Assembly (NCBI RefSeq): GCF_001949145.1
Contig: NW_019091387.1
Location: forward strand, 1,402,445 to 1,440,242
Direction of reading: 5' to 3'
DNA: 37,798 nucleotides
From: Acanthaster planci
Lineage: Eukaryota > Echinodermata > Asteroidea > Valvatida > Acanthasteridae
Shown here: one piece after another, positions 22,301-30,779 of the stretch
Numbering within the stretch: the stretch's first letter is position 1
Layout of the letters: each line of letters opens with the position of its first letter
Translations under genes and position numbers: made by a program
The notes under the pieces: generated by a model
Database searches by the model: none
What the model saw: only the letters and a program-made list of their open reading frames with translations
What the model was told of the DNA's origin: nothing

Positions 22301-25300
22301 AAACGGAAATGGGTAAAAATGTGAAGGTATTCATGTTTCCATTTGGCGATTTGCACACTACTTTTCTTCGTATGAATTTGCAGCAAATGGGATGTGAAAA
22401 GGGCAAAAGCAGTGTGAAAAACCTGTAAAACTGTACGAAACTTTTACGAACGTGGCATGAGGCACTGACGACAAATGTGTGTAAATTTTGTTTAAAAACA
22501 TGGTGCAAAAGGTACCAAAATGATGGGAAAACATTGCAAAAATAACGCAAACTCGGAAAAGTGTTGCAACTTAGAACAAAATGTAACATTTGGAACACAA
22601 AATCTTGGTATGATGCAGGGTTTCAATGGTTGTGGACAATTCTTAAAAGTCATTAAATTTGAATTTCCATGTCCAGGCCCCGAAAAGTCCTGGAAATGTT
22701 TCAAAAATTAACAAAACTTATGTAAAATTCCGTAAAATTTTAAAATTTTAAATTTTAGACTCTGAAAACTAAAAAAATCTGGATGCATCCTGAGTGGATT
22801 TTTGTCCATAGAATCCATACAGAGACATGAATATTCATTACGCTATAGAACATCAACATTCATGAGCCAACAGCAAAATTTGTGAAGCATGTATGTATGG
22901 CTATTAACCACTCCCTGCCAGGTGACCCGTTTTCGAGTACATAGGCTTTATATGCAGAGCCAGGGAGCCTGGAACTGGGACAAAAGAGTTGGGCCTTATA
23001 ACAAAAGACCGTGCTCAGCACAAAAGGCTGAGCTGCTAGGCATTACCAACACTTTTTCGCTCTCAATAGTGGAGATAATCCAGCCCTGTTTTGAAACAGT
23101 ATACTACGGTTTGAGGCATTTAGAGTGAGCGGATTACCACTGGGGACAAAAGCGCTCCACCACCCCAGCGATGAGCCACACAGTACCGCTGCACACCCCC
23201 TATTGAAAAGAGGTCAGCAGTGCACTGTGCCGGTTTCGGGAACAAAAGAATCTTACGTAATACTGCACAATGTGGGTTCTTTTTCCAAGGCTGCAGGCTT
23301 GGCTGAAATATTTAGGAGTCAGCTTTAGAGTAGTGCCCAAAGAGTCCTTCATTTTGGTATAAACGGCCATTAAATGAAATGATGAATTTTTGAAGAATTT
23401 TGAAAACGGAAAAATCTTGAAAATGACCCGGCATTTTGTCTTGCTGCAGAAAAATCCACCCGGAAGTGGTTAAGCCAATAAGAAACTTTGTTATGCACTA
23501 AGCACTCCAATTGGTATTCAAATGTGTCACCAAGTTGAATGTAAATCACATTAGGTGCAGGACACTTTCAAGGGATCATTTCTGCCGAGTCACTAATATG
23601 AAAAGTGCCCCAGTTTCTTTTGAAAAAGAAAATTGTTTGGCCCTCAAAAATGGCAGGATTGTGTAAGTGTTACCTGGAGCCAACACCAATTTTGTTGAAT
23701 TATTGTCCCAAGTGCTCGAAAAATAAAAAAATGTCATTTGAAAAATGGCTGTAAGCAGGCTTGGCAATTATCACTTTTTGTTGGGGGTTTCGGTGGGATG
23801 ATAAAAATATAATTGCATTACCCACCAAAAATTGGAAAAAAACAAAAAGATTAAGAACAAGACAGTAATCTTAATTGTGTTTGAGAAACTCAAGTAATGT
23901 TGGCTTGCATGTTACTGAGCCCAGCACATTATGGAGTTTAGATTGTTTTCAGTGAGGTTTGAATAAGTACACTGCACCCCTAGGACACAAATGCATGTTC
24001 AGTGCTCTTATGTTACACTGGTTCACACTGCTAAATCTGAAGAACTATAATTGTTTGGGTGCGAGCCAATCTAAGCACTGAATCCAATGGGTGCACTGTG
24101 CAGTGGTACCTAGCTTTGATTTGGCCATTTGCCTTGTATTTTGACCAAAAGTGAAACAGAAACTGCCTTCAAACTTGAATGATGTCTTCTAGCAGCTTCC
24201 TTCAAATTCCAGCAAAGATTGTACTTTTGTCTGAGATTGATGATCCTCTGCTTTCCATATTGGGAGGTGAACATGTTTTAAAGTCTCGTGAAAGCACAGG
24301 GAACATATCACGTCCAGCACAGAGAACAAATGACTTCAAAGGTCATGCTATTTAGCATCAACGAGCATCAACAATTCTTTTTAGGTGAGAGTGAATCACA
24401 TGACAAGGGCGGATCCAGACATTTTTCCAGTGGGGGTCAGGCCGAAGATTTCTTTTAATGTCTTATATTTGCAGACAAGCAGACAAGATCAACCATTATA
24501 CATGACTTACATTGCTTACACTGCAGAGGTATTGGTACACTTACTTCAGTTATTTTTTATTATTTTCCTCTTTTTTATCTTTTTTCTTCTTGTCTCAGAG
24601 CAGGAGGAGGGGGGTTGATCCCCAAACCCCACCCCCCTAGATCAGTGAAGCACCACCTGGCTGATAACACTTCCATTGTCACAAGAACTTTAAACTCCAG
24701 CCCCTTTTCCCTCATGTTGGTTGACTGTCCACTATCTGCACTTGTTTTCACAGCTCTGCCAATGAGTCCACATTTTGAGAGTCCAGAATTCACACTCTGC
24801 TGGCTCATCACATTCCCCATTGCCCATATGCATTAATAGTAAAATTCCTTTGAATCCAATTTCAAGGCTGAAATTACTGTGTGCTTAACTGTCATAGTAA
24901 CTGTGGGACTCTCAAACTGAAGCACGTAAATCAAGTATAAGGAAATCTATGTTTTAAGCGCATTTATTAAACATTCTTTGGGAAAAGATCAATTTAGATG
25001 GATAAGAACATGAAATTCTTAGCACGTAATCCGTTACATTTTTGGAATTTAGATATGATTGTAGACACTTTTTATGAGGTTTATGAAAAATGCAAAAGGA
25101 AATGAAGGGTGTGATTCACAGGAAAAACCCTGGAGACAAATGAACGAAAAATATTTTTAAAAGTAAATCATGAATTAGTGTTATTCCGGTCCGTTTAACC
25201 ATTAGTAACAACTGAAATTTAGCTACTAGTGTTTGTACTTTTTTGCTTAAATGAATTTGAAACTGTGTGTCTTTTATAAGCACTTCCTGCAAATTTTTTT

Positions 25301-28194
25301 CTGTCTGGTTGGATCGACGACAGAAATAGAATGCCAATCAAATTGGAGGAGACAACCAAACTGTCTTAATCCAAAGTTATCAAACAAGTTTCTAATCTAC
25401 CGATTTATGTGAAACCAGAGTTTAACAGACTGTCATTTCTCTGAAAATAAGTAAATCATGAAGGTAAAAATATAAAGCAGTCACATAAGTTGATCCAAGT
25501 ACATTTCCTTTACAGCTATGCACTTGTGTTTCTTCCTCTTTAGTTCTGCTGATAAAAAATTCAAACACGTGAAGAAGTGTGCAGCTAAGACCCGCCAGCG
25601 TAGCTTGTCAGACCAAGGGAGAATGAAAAGTCCCCCATCCAGTCCAGAAATACTGAATAATGGTGCTGATCAACCCATGCTTGACACAGCTGTTCGAGAA
25701 AATATCAACAACGTAAATATACAATTGATTTGGAGCAGATAGTCATTTGCAACTAGATATTTTTTTAGCCATTATTATTTTTTTTTGTGCCAAATGGCCT
25801 CATTCTCAAGTCGGCTATCTTGAATCAAAAGCAAGGCCGTGCCTGTGAAAATTTTCTGAAAAGATAATCAGTGAGAATGAAGACATTGCATCAGGGGTAA
25901 ATTATGGCTAACCATCCTTGTGCTTCCATGGCACTTTGAAATTATGAATAAAAGGTCATGCCATCTTTATTGTTCAAGTGGAAAATTTCTTCAAAGTGAG
26001 GGTGTACCCATGATTATATGTTTGACAGAATAGGTTCAGTCTCATTTCATTGTGTTCACTGAACATAGTGAAGGACAAACTTTTTAAAGAAAGCCTATTC
26101 CAACACCCTGCTGTATTAAAACAATTCTGATTGGCTTGGACATTGTTTACTTTAAAAATATGATGAAATATATTATTCTATGTGGTCAAAAACTCAAATT
26201 CCCAACACTTGCCCATTGTTTCAAACAGTTGTGTAAATTGTGAGATCGTTGAGGTTGGTTTTATTTTAGTACTTTCTTGATGCCCCACCATTCCTTCATT
26301 CAGTTGAAGGTCCAATCCATTGTAAAAATATTTTGATGTGCAGTCAAACCCCACAGTATCTGAAATGTAAATAATATTTGTTAATATTATAGACCTACAA
26401 AATGTGCAAAAATCATTTGATCGGAAATTAAATTTAAGATTTTGAGGATTGATCTACAACTTCCAGACAAATAGATATAATTGATATCTCTTCTCAGAAG
26501 CTAAACAAATCGACAAGAATTAGTCCTCACACCTTTTTAAAACATTTTTTACCTTTATACTTAGAATGCATTGGTCTTGAATGACGTTACCAAAACAAAC
26601 AGGCAACATGCTACCTGTTCTCAATACAGTAGGGCTCTAGGAATAGCATTCACTAAGAGTGATTTATTAATGGCCTATACTCATACCGTACAATAGGCAA
26701 ACAATGGCCAAATAATTAATATCCTTCCATAACACCACCAAGAAGTAGCACCGCACCTGAAACTTTCAAGGCTGTATCCAGAAAACTGTTAAAAGATATG
26801 CTGAAACTTCAGTTTCATTTTTTTGGTGTGTTTAGATTTTTTCAGGCAAATCTGACTTGGGTCAGGAAAGTACCCAGATTTTGCAAGATACGGCATAAAA
26901 TGTGGTATGATGTTTGGGGACAAATATGCGCTGCATGGACATTATGTTATTGATCATGCATCGCTATATTGAAACCTATCAATAAAAAGCACAAACTCAC
27001 AAATAGTTAAAGAAGAGTTACATCTCATTCATTGATATTGATTGGTTTGTATTAAATGCAAACATTATTTAACAAATTTTGATATGTTTTGATATTTATT
27101 TGAGGAAAATACATATTTTTTTGTGATTTTTTTCTGTTGCAGAAGAAGAAGAAGAAAGAAGAGAAGGATTATCAGATGAACTTGAGTAAAGCCTGTAGTA
27201 TTGGAAGCTGTAAGATTATCTTCTTTTTGGCGCATCTTTCTTATTTTATGTGGAAATCCTGGACAATTTAAAAGAAGTTAGAAGAAACTTCAGGACTAAA
27301 GGAGTTGTTTTAGGGAAAAGATGCAAAGTGTTGCAGGGCTTAAAAAACTTTCAGGTTCAATTGTGACAAAGTGAAATTAAAGGGATGATTCCAAATGGAA
27401 ATTATGTTAACTAAGCAGTACAGCATAATGATCCATACCTCACTGTTTTACATGATGTTTGTGTACATATTTATTGTATATTATCAATATATTTGTGTGT
27501 ATTTATTAAGAAACACAAATCAGTAAATGCGTGTACTCTTTTTGCTTATCAAATTGAAACTGATTGTAAATGGGCCTACAAGACTTTGCATTGCATTGGC
27601 CAATCACAATACGCAAAATTTGTGGACCCAATGCACGTTTGGAAAGGGTTGACAAATTTTGCGCAATGTGATTGGCCAATGTGTTGTAAACTCTTGGCGG
27701 TGCACTGTTGTGAATCGCCCGTATTGAATCCTGCTTGTAAGCACACTGAGCAAGGAAATAGTATGTGTGAGTATTGACCTGTCTTCCCTGTGCATCAGTG
27801 ACAGCACCTCATTTCTTGGTCAAAATTTAAACTGCCATTTTCACTTGTTTTACACAGTTTGCTTTGTTTTTGTGATATTTTTATTGCTTTTCAAAAATTT
27901 TCTCCCGCAGGGTTACACTGGGTTGATCTAAGCTCTCAATGCAGGAAAACAGTTCTGCAGATGCTGACCCCTGGTGGTGCCTGCCCATCAATTTCCACAT
28001 ACAAGGAACTAGGTGAAGCACTAGGACTTAGACGCGACACAGAACTGAGGACATGCAAAGACATCAACAATGTTTTTGACACCCTTGCTACTCGGCAAGA
28101 GGTAACTCTTGAAGATATACTTCTATGTGCAGATAAAATTGAAAGGAAAGATGTTGTGAAGGTGATCTGCAAGGAAGTCCTCCAAAAACCATAA
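16253..28194 (+). CDS. TNF-receptor superfamily death receptor (EDAR/p75NTR type), 10 coding exons, 585 aa
   Basis: Coding segments 16253-16312, 18583-18735, 19308-19495, 20290-20516, 21116-21238, 21362-21619, 21735-21987, 25544-25712, 27143-27185 and 27911-28194 join through GT-AG introns of phases 0,0,2,1,1,1,2,0,1 and total 1758 nt, divisible by 3. Predicted layout: signal peptide (about 1-22), TNFR cysteine-rich repeats (43-163), Pro/Thr-rich stalk (164-209), membrane helix (about 221-241), polar cytoplasmic linker (242-496), death domain (about 497-583). Family knowledge: such receptors sit in the plasma membrane, bind TNF-family trimers (ectodysplasin for EDAR, neurotrophins for p75NTR) and signal through death-domain adaptors and TRAFs to NF-kB, JNK or apoptosis. 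CxxCxxCxPG plus ECGYG points to the EDAR/EDA2R/TNFRSF19 ectodomain; EDA2R and TNFRSF19 lack a death domain, so EDAR-like is favoured, p75NTR-like second. The linker is unusually long. The exon model is prediction only. Confidence 0.87.
16313..18582 (+). other. Receptor intron 1
   Basis: A 2.27-kb phase 0 intron, GTAAGT to TTCACTCAG. It contains A-rich stretches (17405-17460) and a TTGATTATTCAAAAATTTG-type dispersed repeat near 18300-18360. No exon candidates were seen inside. Confidence 0.6.
18583..18735 (+). CDS. Receptor coding exon 2: first cysteine-rich repeat
   Basis: It codes residues 21-71 and enters and leaves in phase 0. Cysteines lie at 43, 57, 60 and 63, in the order C..EYRDEDSGECEICIKCNPG. 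The C-x2-C-x2-C-x-P-G pattern is typical of the first repeat in EDAR, EDA2R and TNFRSF19. Acceptor TTCACTCAG, donor GCT/GTAAGT. Confidence 0.85.
18852..19078 (-). mobile_element. hAT-type miniature element (MITE), copy 2, in receptor intron 2
   Basis: The 227-bp element has terminal inverted repeats CAATGGCGTAGCTA / TAGCTACGCCACTG (one mismatch) and is flanked by a perfect 8-bp duplication GTTAGTGC at 18844-18851 and 19079-19086. An 8-bp duplication and CARTGG ends are diagnostic of hAT transposons. Its interior matches 13419-13631 in inverted orientation. No coding capacity. It lies wholly within intron 2, clear of both splice sites. Confidence 0.92.
19308..19495 (+). CDS. Receptor coding exon 3: second cysteine-rich repeat
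   Basis: It codes residues 72-133 plus two bases of codon 134, beginning IECGYGRVARKGKCEPCQPG. Cysteines are at 74, 85, 88, 104, 107, 110, 120, 128 and 131. C74 closes the first repeat and ECGYG is the family signature; 85-128 form a canonical second repeat ending HNTVCGSC, like the AVCGDC of EDA2R and TNFRSF19. NVT at 121-123 is a possible N-glycosylation site. Acceptor TATCTTACAG, donor GG/GTAGGA (phase 2). Confidence 0.92.
20040..20135 (+). mobile_element. tRNA-derived SINE fragment in receptor intron 3
   Basis: The sequence GGTTCGAATCCCACC at 20099-20113 is a near-perfect polymerase III B box with T-arm context, preceded by tRNA-like sequence from about 20049 (TTGGCGAGAGAGTAA). The acceptor arms pair only partly and no clear anticodon arm is present, so a SINE or tRNA pseudogene is likelier than a working tRNA. 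Confidence 0.5.
20290..20516 (+). CDS. Receptor coding exon 4: third, partial cysteine-rich repeat and stalk
   Basis: It codes the end of codon 134 to the first base of codon 210. YGSDPNHKGSCSRCTLFNDD and EECQTF carry cysteines 145, 148 and 160, and together with C131 form a short third repeat. From residue 164 the sequence is almost entirely Pro, Thr, Ser and Val (PVPTEPPTTSPSPPLQPPTT at its start), a mucin-like stalk likely to be O-glycosylated. Donor CCTG/GTAAAA (phase 1). Confidence 0.9.
21116..21238 (+). CDS. Receptor coding exon 5: transmembrane segment
   Basis: It codes residues 210-250. After KGRSSVEAW comes the hydrophobic stretch IAVPVSFSAFIILLVVCFLW (221-240), then W and the basic stop-transfer RKGSKRQ. 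This fixes a type I orientation with the cysteine-rich part outside. Acceptor TACCATAG, donor ACACAG/GTAAAC (phase 1). Confidence 0.92.
21239..21361 (+). other. Receptor intron 5, 123 nt, in frame without stops
   Basis: It has good ends (GTAAAC, and TTTCTCTCTTGCTCCAG), yet its length is a multiple of 3 and it contains no stop in the receptor frame, so exons 5 and 6 plus intron 5 form one open frame. Retention would insert 41 residues (beginning GKRGTKYQEFRKQRN) next to the membrane. It includes an ACATGTACATGTATAC tract. Confidence 0.6.
21362..21619 (+). CDS. Receptor coding exon 6: cytoplasmic linker with possible TRAF motifs
   Basis: It codes residues 251-336, rich in Pro, Ser, Thr and Glu with no predicted fold. 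SDQE at 295-298 fits the common TRAF1/2/3/5 motif [PSAT]-x-[QE]-E, and PVEVNE at 325-330 fits the TRAF6 motif P-x-E-x-x-(acidic/aromatic). Such short motifs arise easily by chance. Donor ACCAGAG/GTGTCT. Reading past the donor adds 11 codons and stops at 21652-21654. Confidence 0.85.
21735..21987 (+). CDS. Receptor coding exon 7: cytoplasmic linker
   Basis: It codes residues 337-421 (the last split), acidic and serine-rich with cysteines 359, 365 and 387. No known domain. Acceptor TTTTTTTAATCCAG, donor AAGAG/GTATTT (phase 2), matching the phase 2 entry of exon 8. Confidence 0.82.
21988..25543 (+). other. Receptor intron 7
   Basis: The largest intron (3.56 kb). It holds an AAAGTCATTAAATTTG...CCTGGAAATG dispersed repeat (about 22640-22705), a segment at 22977-23250 with three GGGACAAAAG-like motifs, and a likely decayed miniature element with a GGGCGGATCCAGAC left end (about 24403-24650). 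No exon candidates were seen. Confidence 0.5.
24403..24650. mobile_element. Possible decayed hAT-like miniature element
   Basis: The left end CAAGGGCGGATCCAGAC is followed by GTGGGGGTCAGGCC, and the right end has CCCCAAACCCCACCCCCCTAG then ATCAGTG. This poly-G/poly-C bounded layout is typical of GCGGATCCAG-ended miniature elements. The ends pair only partly and no target duplication is visible. A related fragment (CTGGATCCACCC) lies at about 37480-37491. Confidence 0.35.
25544..25712 (+). CDS. Receptor coding exon 8: basic and serine-rich linker
   Basis: It codes the end of residue 421 to 477, starting SSADKKFKHVKKCAAKTRQR, then SLSDQGRMKSPPSSPEI. Basic patch, then SP motifs that could be phosphorylated by proline-directed kinases. 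Acceptor TCTTCCTCTTTAG (an alternative AG at 25514-25515 lies upstream but does not keep the frame as simply). Donor AAC/GTAAAT, phase 0. Confidence 0.8.
25713..27142 (+). other. Receptor intron 8
   Basis: A 1.43-kb phase 0 intron ending in a long pyrimidine tract (TTTTTTTCTGTTGCAG). AT-rich, with no exon or clear repeat recognised. Confidence 0.55.
27143..27185 (+). CDS. Receptor coding exon 9: 43-nt lysine microexon
   Basis: It codes KKKKKEEKDYQMNL (residues 478-491) plus one base. The purine-rich run of AAG/GAA units resembles a splicing enhancer. Entry is phase 0 and exit phase 1 (TTGA/GTAAAG), exactly bridging exon 8 (phase 0) and exon 10 (phase 1). Skipping it would shift the frame and stop after six codons. 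Confidence 0.75.
27588..27718 (-). repeat. 131-bp interspersed hairpin repeat, copy B, in receptor intron 9
   Basis: It matches 7715-7845 in opposite orientation. Its arms ATTGGCCAATCACA at 27596-27609 and TGTGATTGGCCAAT at 27667-27680 are perfect inverted copies and extend imperfectly inward through ACGCAAAATTTGT and ACAAATTTTGCGC. ATTGGCCAAT is a symmetric double CCAAT box. Confidence 0.7.
27911..28194 (+). CDS. Receptor coding exon 10: death domain and stop
   Basis: It codes the end of residue 492 to 585, then TAA. Helix-like segments run CRKTVLQML, TYKELGEALGL, NNVFDTLATRQEVTLEDILL and DKIERKDVVKVICKEVL. KELGEALG and the LATRQEVTLEDIL...IERKDVV pattern align by eye with the helix 2 to helix 6 region of p75NTR-type death domains (helix 5 TLDALL, helix 6 RADLVE). 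It ends LQKP with no evident PDZ-binding motif. Acceptor TTTTCTCCCGCAG. Confidence 0.9.
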
Positions 28195-28502
28195 TGCAGT
28201 TGTGATTATCCAAAATAATGAAAAGGTTAGATGGAATAACAAAAGGTTGACACACACAATCCTCATAATTAGAATCCTATACAATACATTACAGAGCTGC
28301 CTTAAAGCATAGAAACTGCCTGTGTGCCTTATTCAAACTGTGTACACACTACACTGATGCTTGGTTTCATCAATCTTTGACTGTTGTTATGTATTGGCCT
28401 TCATATAACTTTTCAAAACAGTCAATAACGTATAAAATTCCTGTACAATTTGCATGTCCATCACAATTCATCCATTCTCATGGCACAAGCTAGTCAAATA
28501 AA
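28195..28502 (+). other. Receptor 3' untranslated region with poly(A) signal
   Basis: The first canonical AATAAA after the stop is at 28497-28502, followed by a T/G-richer stretch (CCTCTGTCATTGTTC). This would give a 3' UTR of about 310-330 nt. Later signals are possible. Confidence 0.55.
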
Positions 28503-29342
28503 CTGTGACAGAAACATTCCTCTGTCATTGTTCATCCTGGCCCTTGTGACTGGTCTGAATAGGGATTGTTGAATGGACTTGTGGGAGGACTATGGCATGG
28601 AAGATGGACTGGCTTCAACACTGATGAAGTGGTTGAATTATACAACTTGGTTTGTAGATTTCCTGAAATGTAATATGTATCAATTTACCAATGTATTTGC
28701 TAAAACAAAATTTGAGAGGAGAATTGATGTGATTAGTTTTGCTTTTGTTTTGAGGTGTACTTAAAATATCAGCATAATCAGTGTACCAGTTACTGCAATA
28801 CATGTAGTTCTCAGTTATGCAATGTGGTAATGCTTGTATGCTGATACAAAAAAGCCAAAGTAAAATGGTGCAAGTTGGCGTTGGGACCAGTTACTTCATT
28901 GATTTTGAGATGAATCAGTTTTGTTTTGTACTTACTCTGCTTCTCTTGTCCTTTTCTGTTTTCTACTTTTCTATCAATTTCTGTGTACTTACAGCTAACT
29001 TTTTTACCTGTAAATGTGTGTGTGCTGGATTGTACTTTTTGCTGTTTTCCCAAGGGCAGACCCTTTTGGTCAGGGTCATCATTTGGAAGAGAGCATGTTC
29101 AGGATGTTCAAAAAAGTGGAAAGGGAAAGTAGACATAATCTGAAGGGGTCAAAGACAAGTGATTCACACTAAATGACGAAATAGTTTGTACATACAAACA
29201 GTACTATTTTTTATTCCTGTTTAGTTTTGTCTTCTTTTTCTTAGTTTGAGCAAATCGTTCCCACCAATGATTTGGGAAAATGCTCACTGCCAAGAATAAA
29301 AGTATGAACAAACTAGAGGAACGTGGTTATGAACAACCACTG
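28503..29342. other. No gene seen
   Basis: Short open frames on both strands lack splice-site support and recognisable content. T-rich stretch at 28920-29000. Confidence 0.4.
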
Positions 29343-30779
29343 AGCTGTTTCGGAACTTTCTGTTTGGTGATGACGTCATCATGACGTCATAACTTTAGGA
29401 AAATTCTTTCATGAGGGTCTTTGTTGCATGTAACTTTGATGTTGATCAAACCTCTGATAATTGCCCAAATGGTGGCTTGAAAATGTGTACAAAGTCAATG
29501 GGCTGAAATAAATATTGAAAAATCACTAGTAAATCACATGATGACGTCATTTCTTTTGAAGAATTCTTGCTCAAGGGTCTTTGTTTGATATCACTTCCAT
29601 AGCGATCAGACATCGCGAAGGTTTCCAAATAGTGGCTTGAAAATGTGTACAAGTAAATGGACTGAAAACACCTATGCAAAAAAGCTGTTCCTTTATGATG
29701 TTGTGTGATTTGCGTTTAAACTGAAAGAAAATTCTCAATATTATGATATTCAGACCCTTGGGTATACATGTAATCACATGAAGGAAAAAAAAGTTTTTTT
29801 TCCATTCTCATAGTAATTGTTAGCCGAAGTGCAGGACTACCCTCATTAAGATTGATAATATTGCGTAGTAAACAAACGTGTACATAACCTATGGGGAAAA
29901 CTGCAGCTTGAATCTCATGTTACGTGACCCCTGATGATGTTATTTTGACGATTTTTCTTTTGGAGCCTCTCTTTGCGAGGGACTTCAAGTGTACCTTTGA
30001 GGAAATAATTCAGATTGACCAAAGTGCCGAGGACAGGCTGGCGAAAACCGTGTACAAAGCCCATGGGGGGAGATTAAATATCCAAAAATTAATTAAAAAA
30101 TAGGTGATGATGTCATCGTAACATCATAAATTTAGCAAATTCCTTCATCAGGGTCTTTGTTGTCTGTAACTTTGAAGTTGATCAAACTTCTCAAACCCAA
30201 ATGCTGGCTTGAAAATGTGTACAAAGTCAATGAGCTGAAATAAACATTGAAATTTCAACACTAAATCACACGATGAGGTCATCATGACGTCATTTCTTCA
30301 GAATAATTCTTGCATGAGGGTCTTTGTTGGCTATCACTTTGAAAGCAATCAAACATTGCGAAGGTTTGAAAATAGTGGCTTGAAAACGTGTACGAAGTCA
30401 ATGGGAAAAATTAAATATTCAAAATTCAAAAAGAAATCGCATTATGACATCATCATCACAAATTTCTTCTAGGACCATCCTTGGATGATTGTCCAAAGAC
30501 CTGCCAAGTTTGAAGTCAACGAAAATTGCAAAAGAATAGAAGTCCTGCTCAGAACGAAAACCCATGTTATCAAATGGGATTTGATGTGGAAGAAGAAATA
30601 AAAAAAATTAAAAAAAATTAACAAAACCAATAGCTGTGTCGGCCGATGCCTGAAAGAGCTAACAAAAAAAACTAATTAACAAAAAGAACAGCTGTTTCGG
30701 CCGGTGCCTGAACCAGCTAAAAAGAAAAAAAAATATTTAACAAAAACAATAGCTGTTTCGGCCGGTGCCCGAAACAGCT
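29343..30779. mobile_element. 1.4-kb composite repetitive element with AGCTGTTTCGG inverted ends
   Basis: It starts AGCTGTTTCGG (29343-29353) and ends CCGAAACAGCT (30769-30779), exact inverted copies. Inside are about six degenerate units, mostly about 165 bp apart, each with GGCTTGAAAATGTGTACAAA (near 29473, 29632, 29868, 30038, 30205, 30375), a preceding GGGTCTTTGTTG block and TGACGTCA-type palindromes. The right end has three hairpins AGCTGTTTCGGCC/GGTG/CCCGAAACAGCT spaced about 60 bp apart (30632, 30690, 30751). No open frame. Probably a non-autonomous DNA transposon or satellite-bearing element; the boundary is my inference. Confidence 0.55.

Noticed and set aside
28817-29143. 108-codon + strand hydrophobic open frame downstream of the receptor
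   Set aside because: The hydrophobic character comes from a T-rich stretch; it lies past the poly(A) signal with no supporting features.
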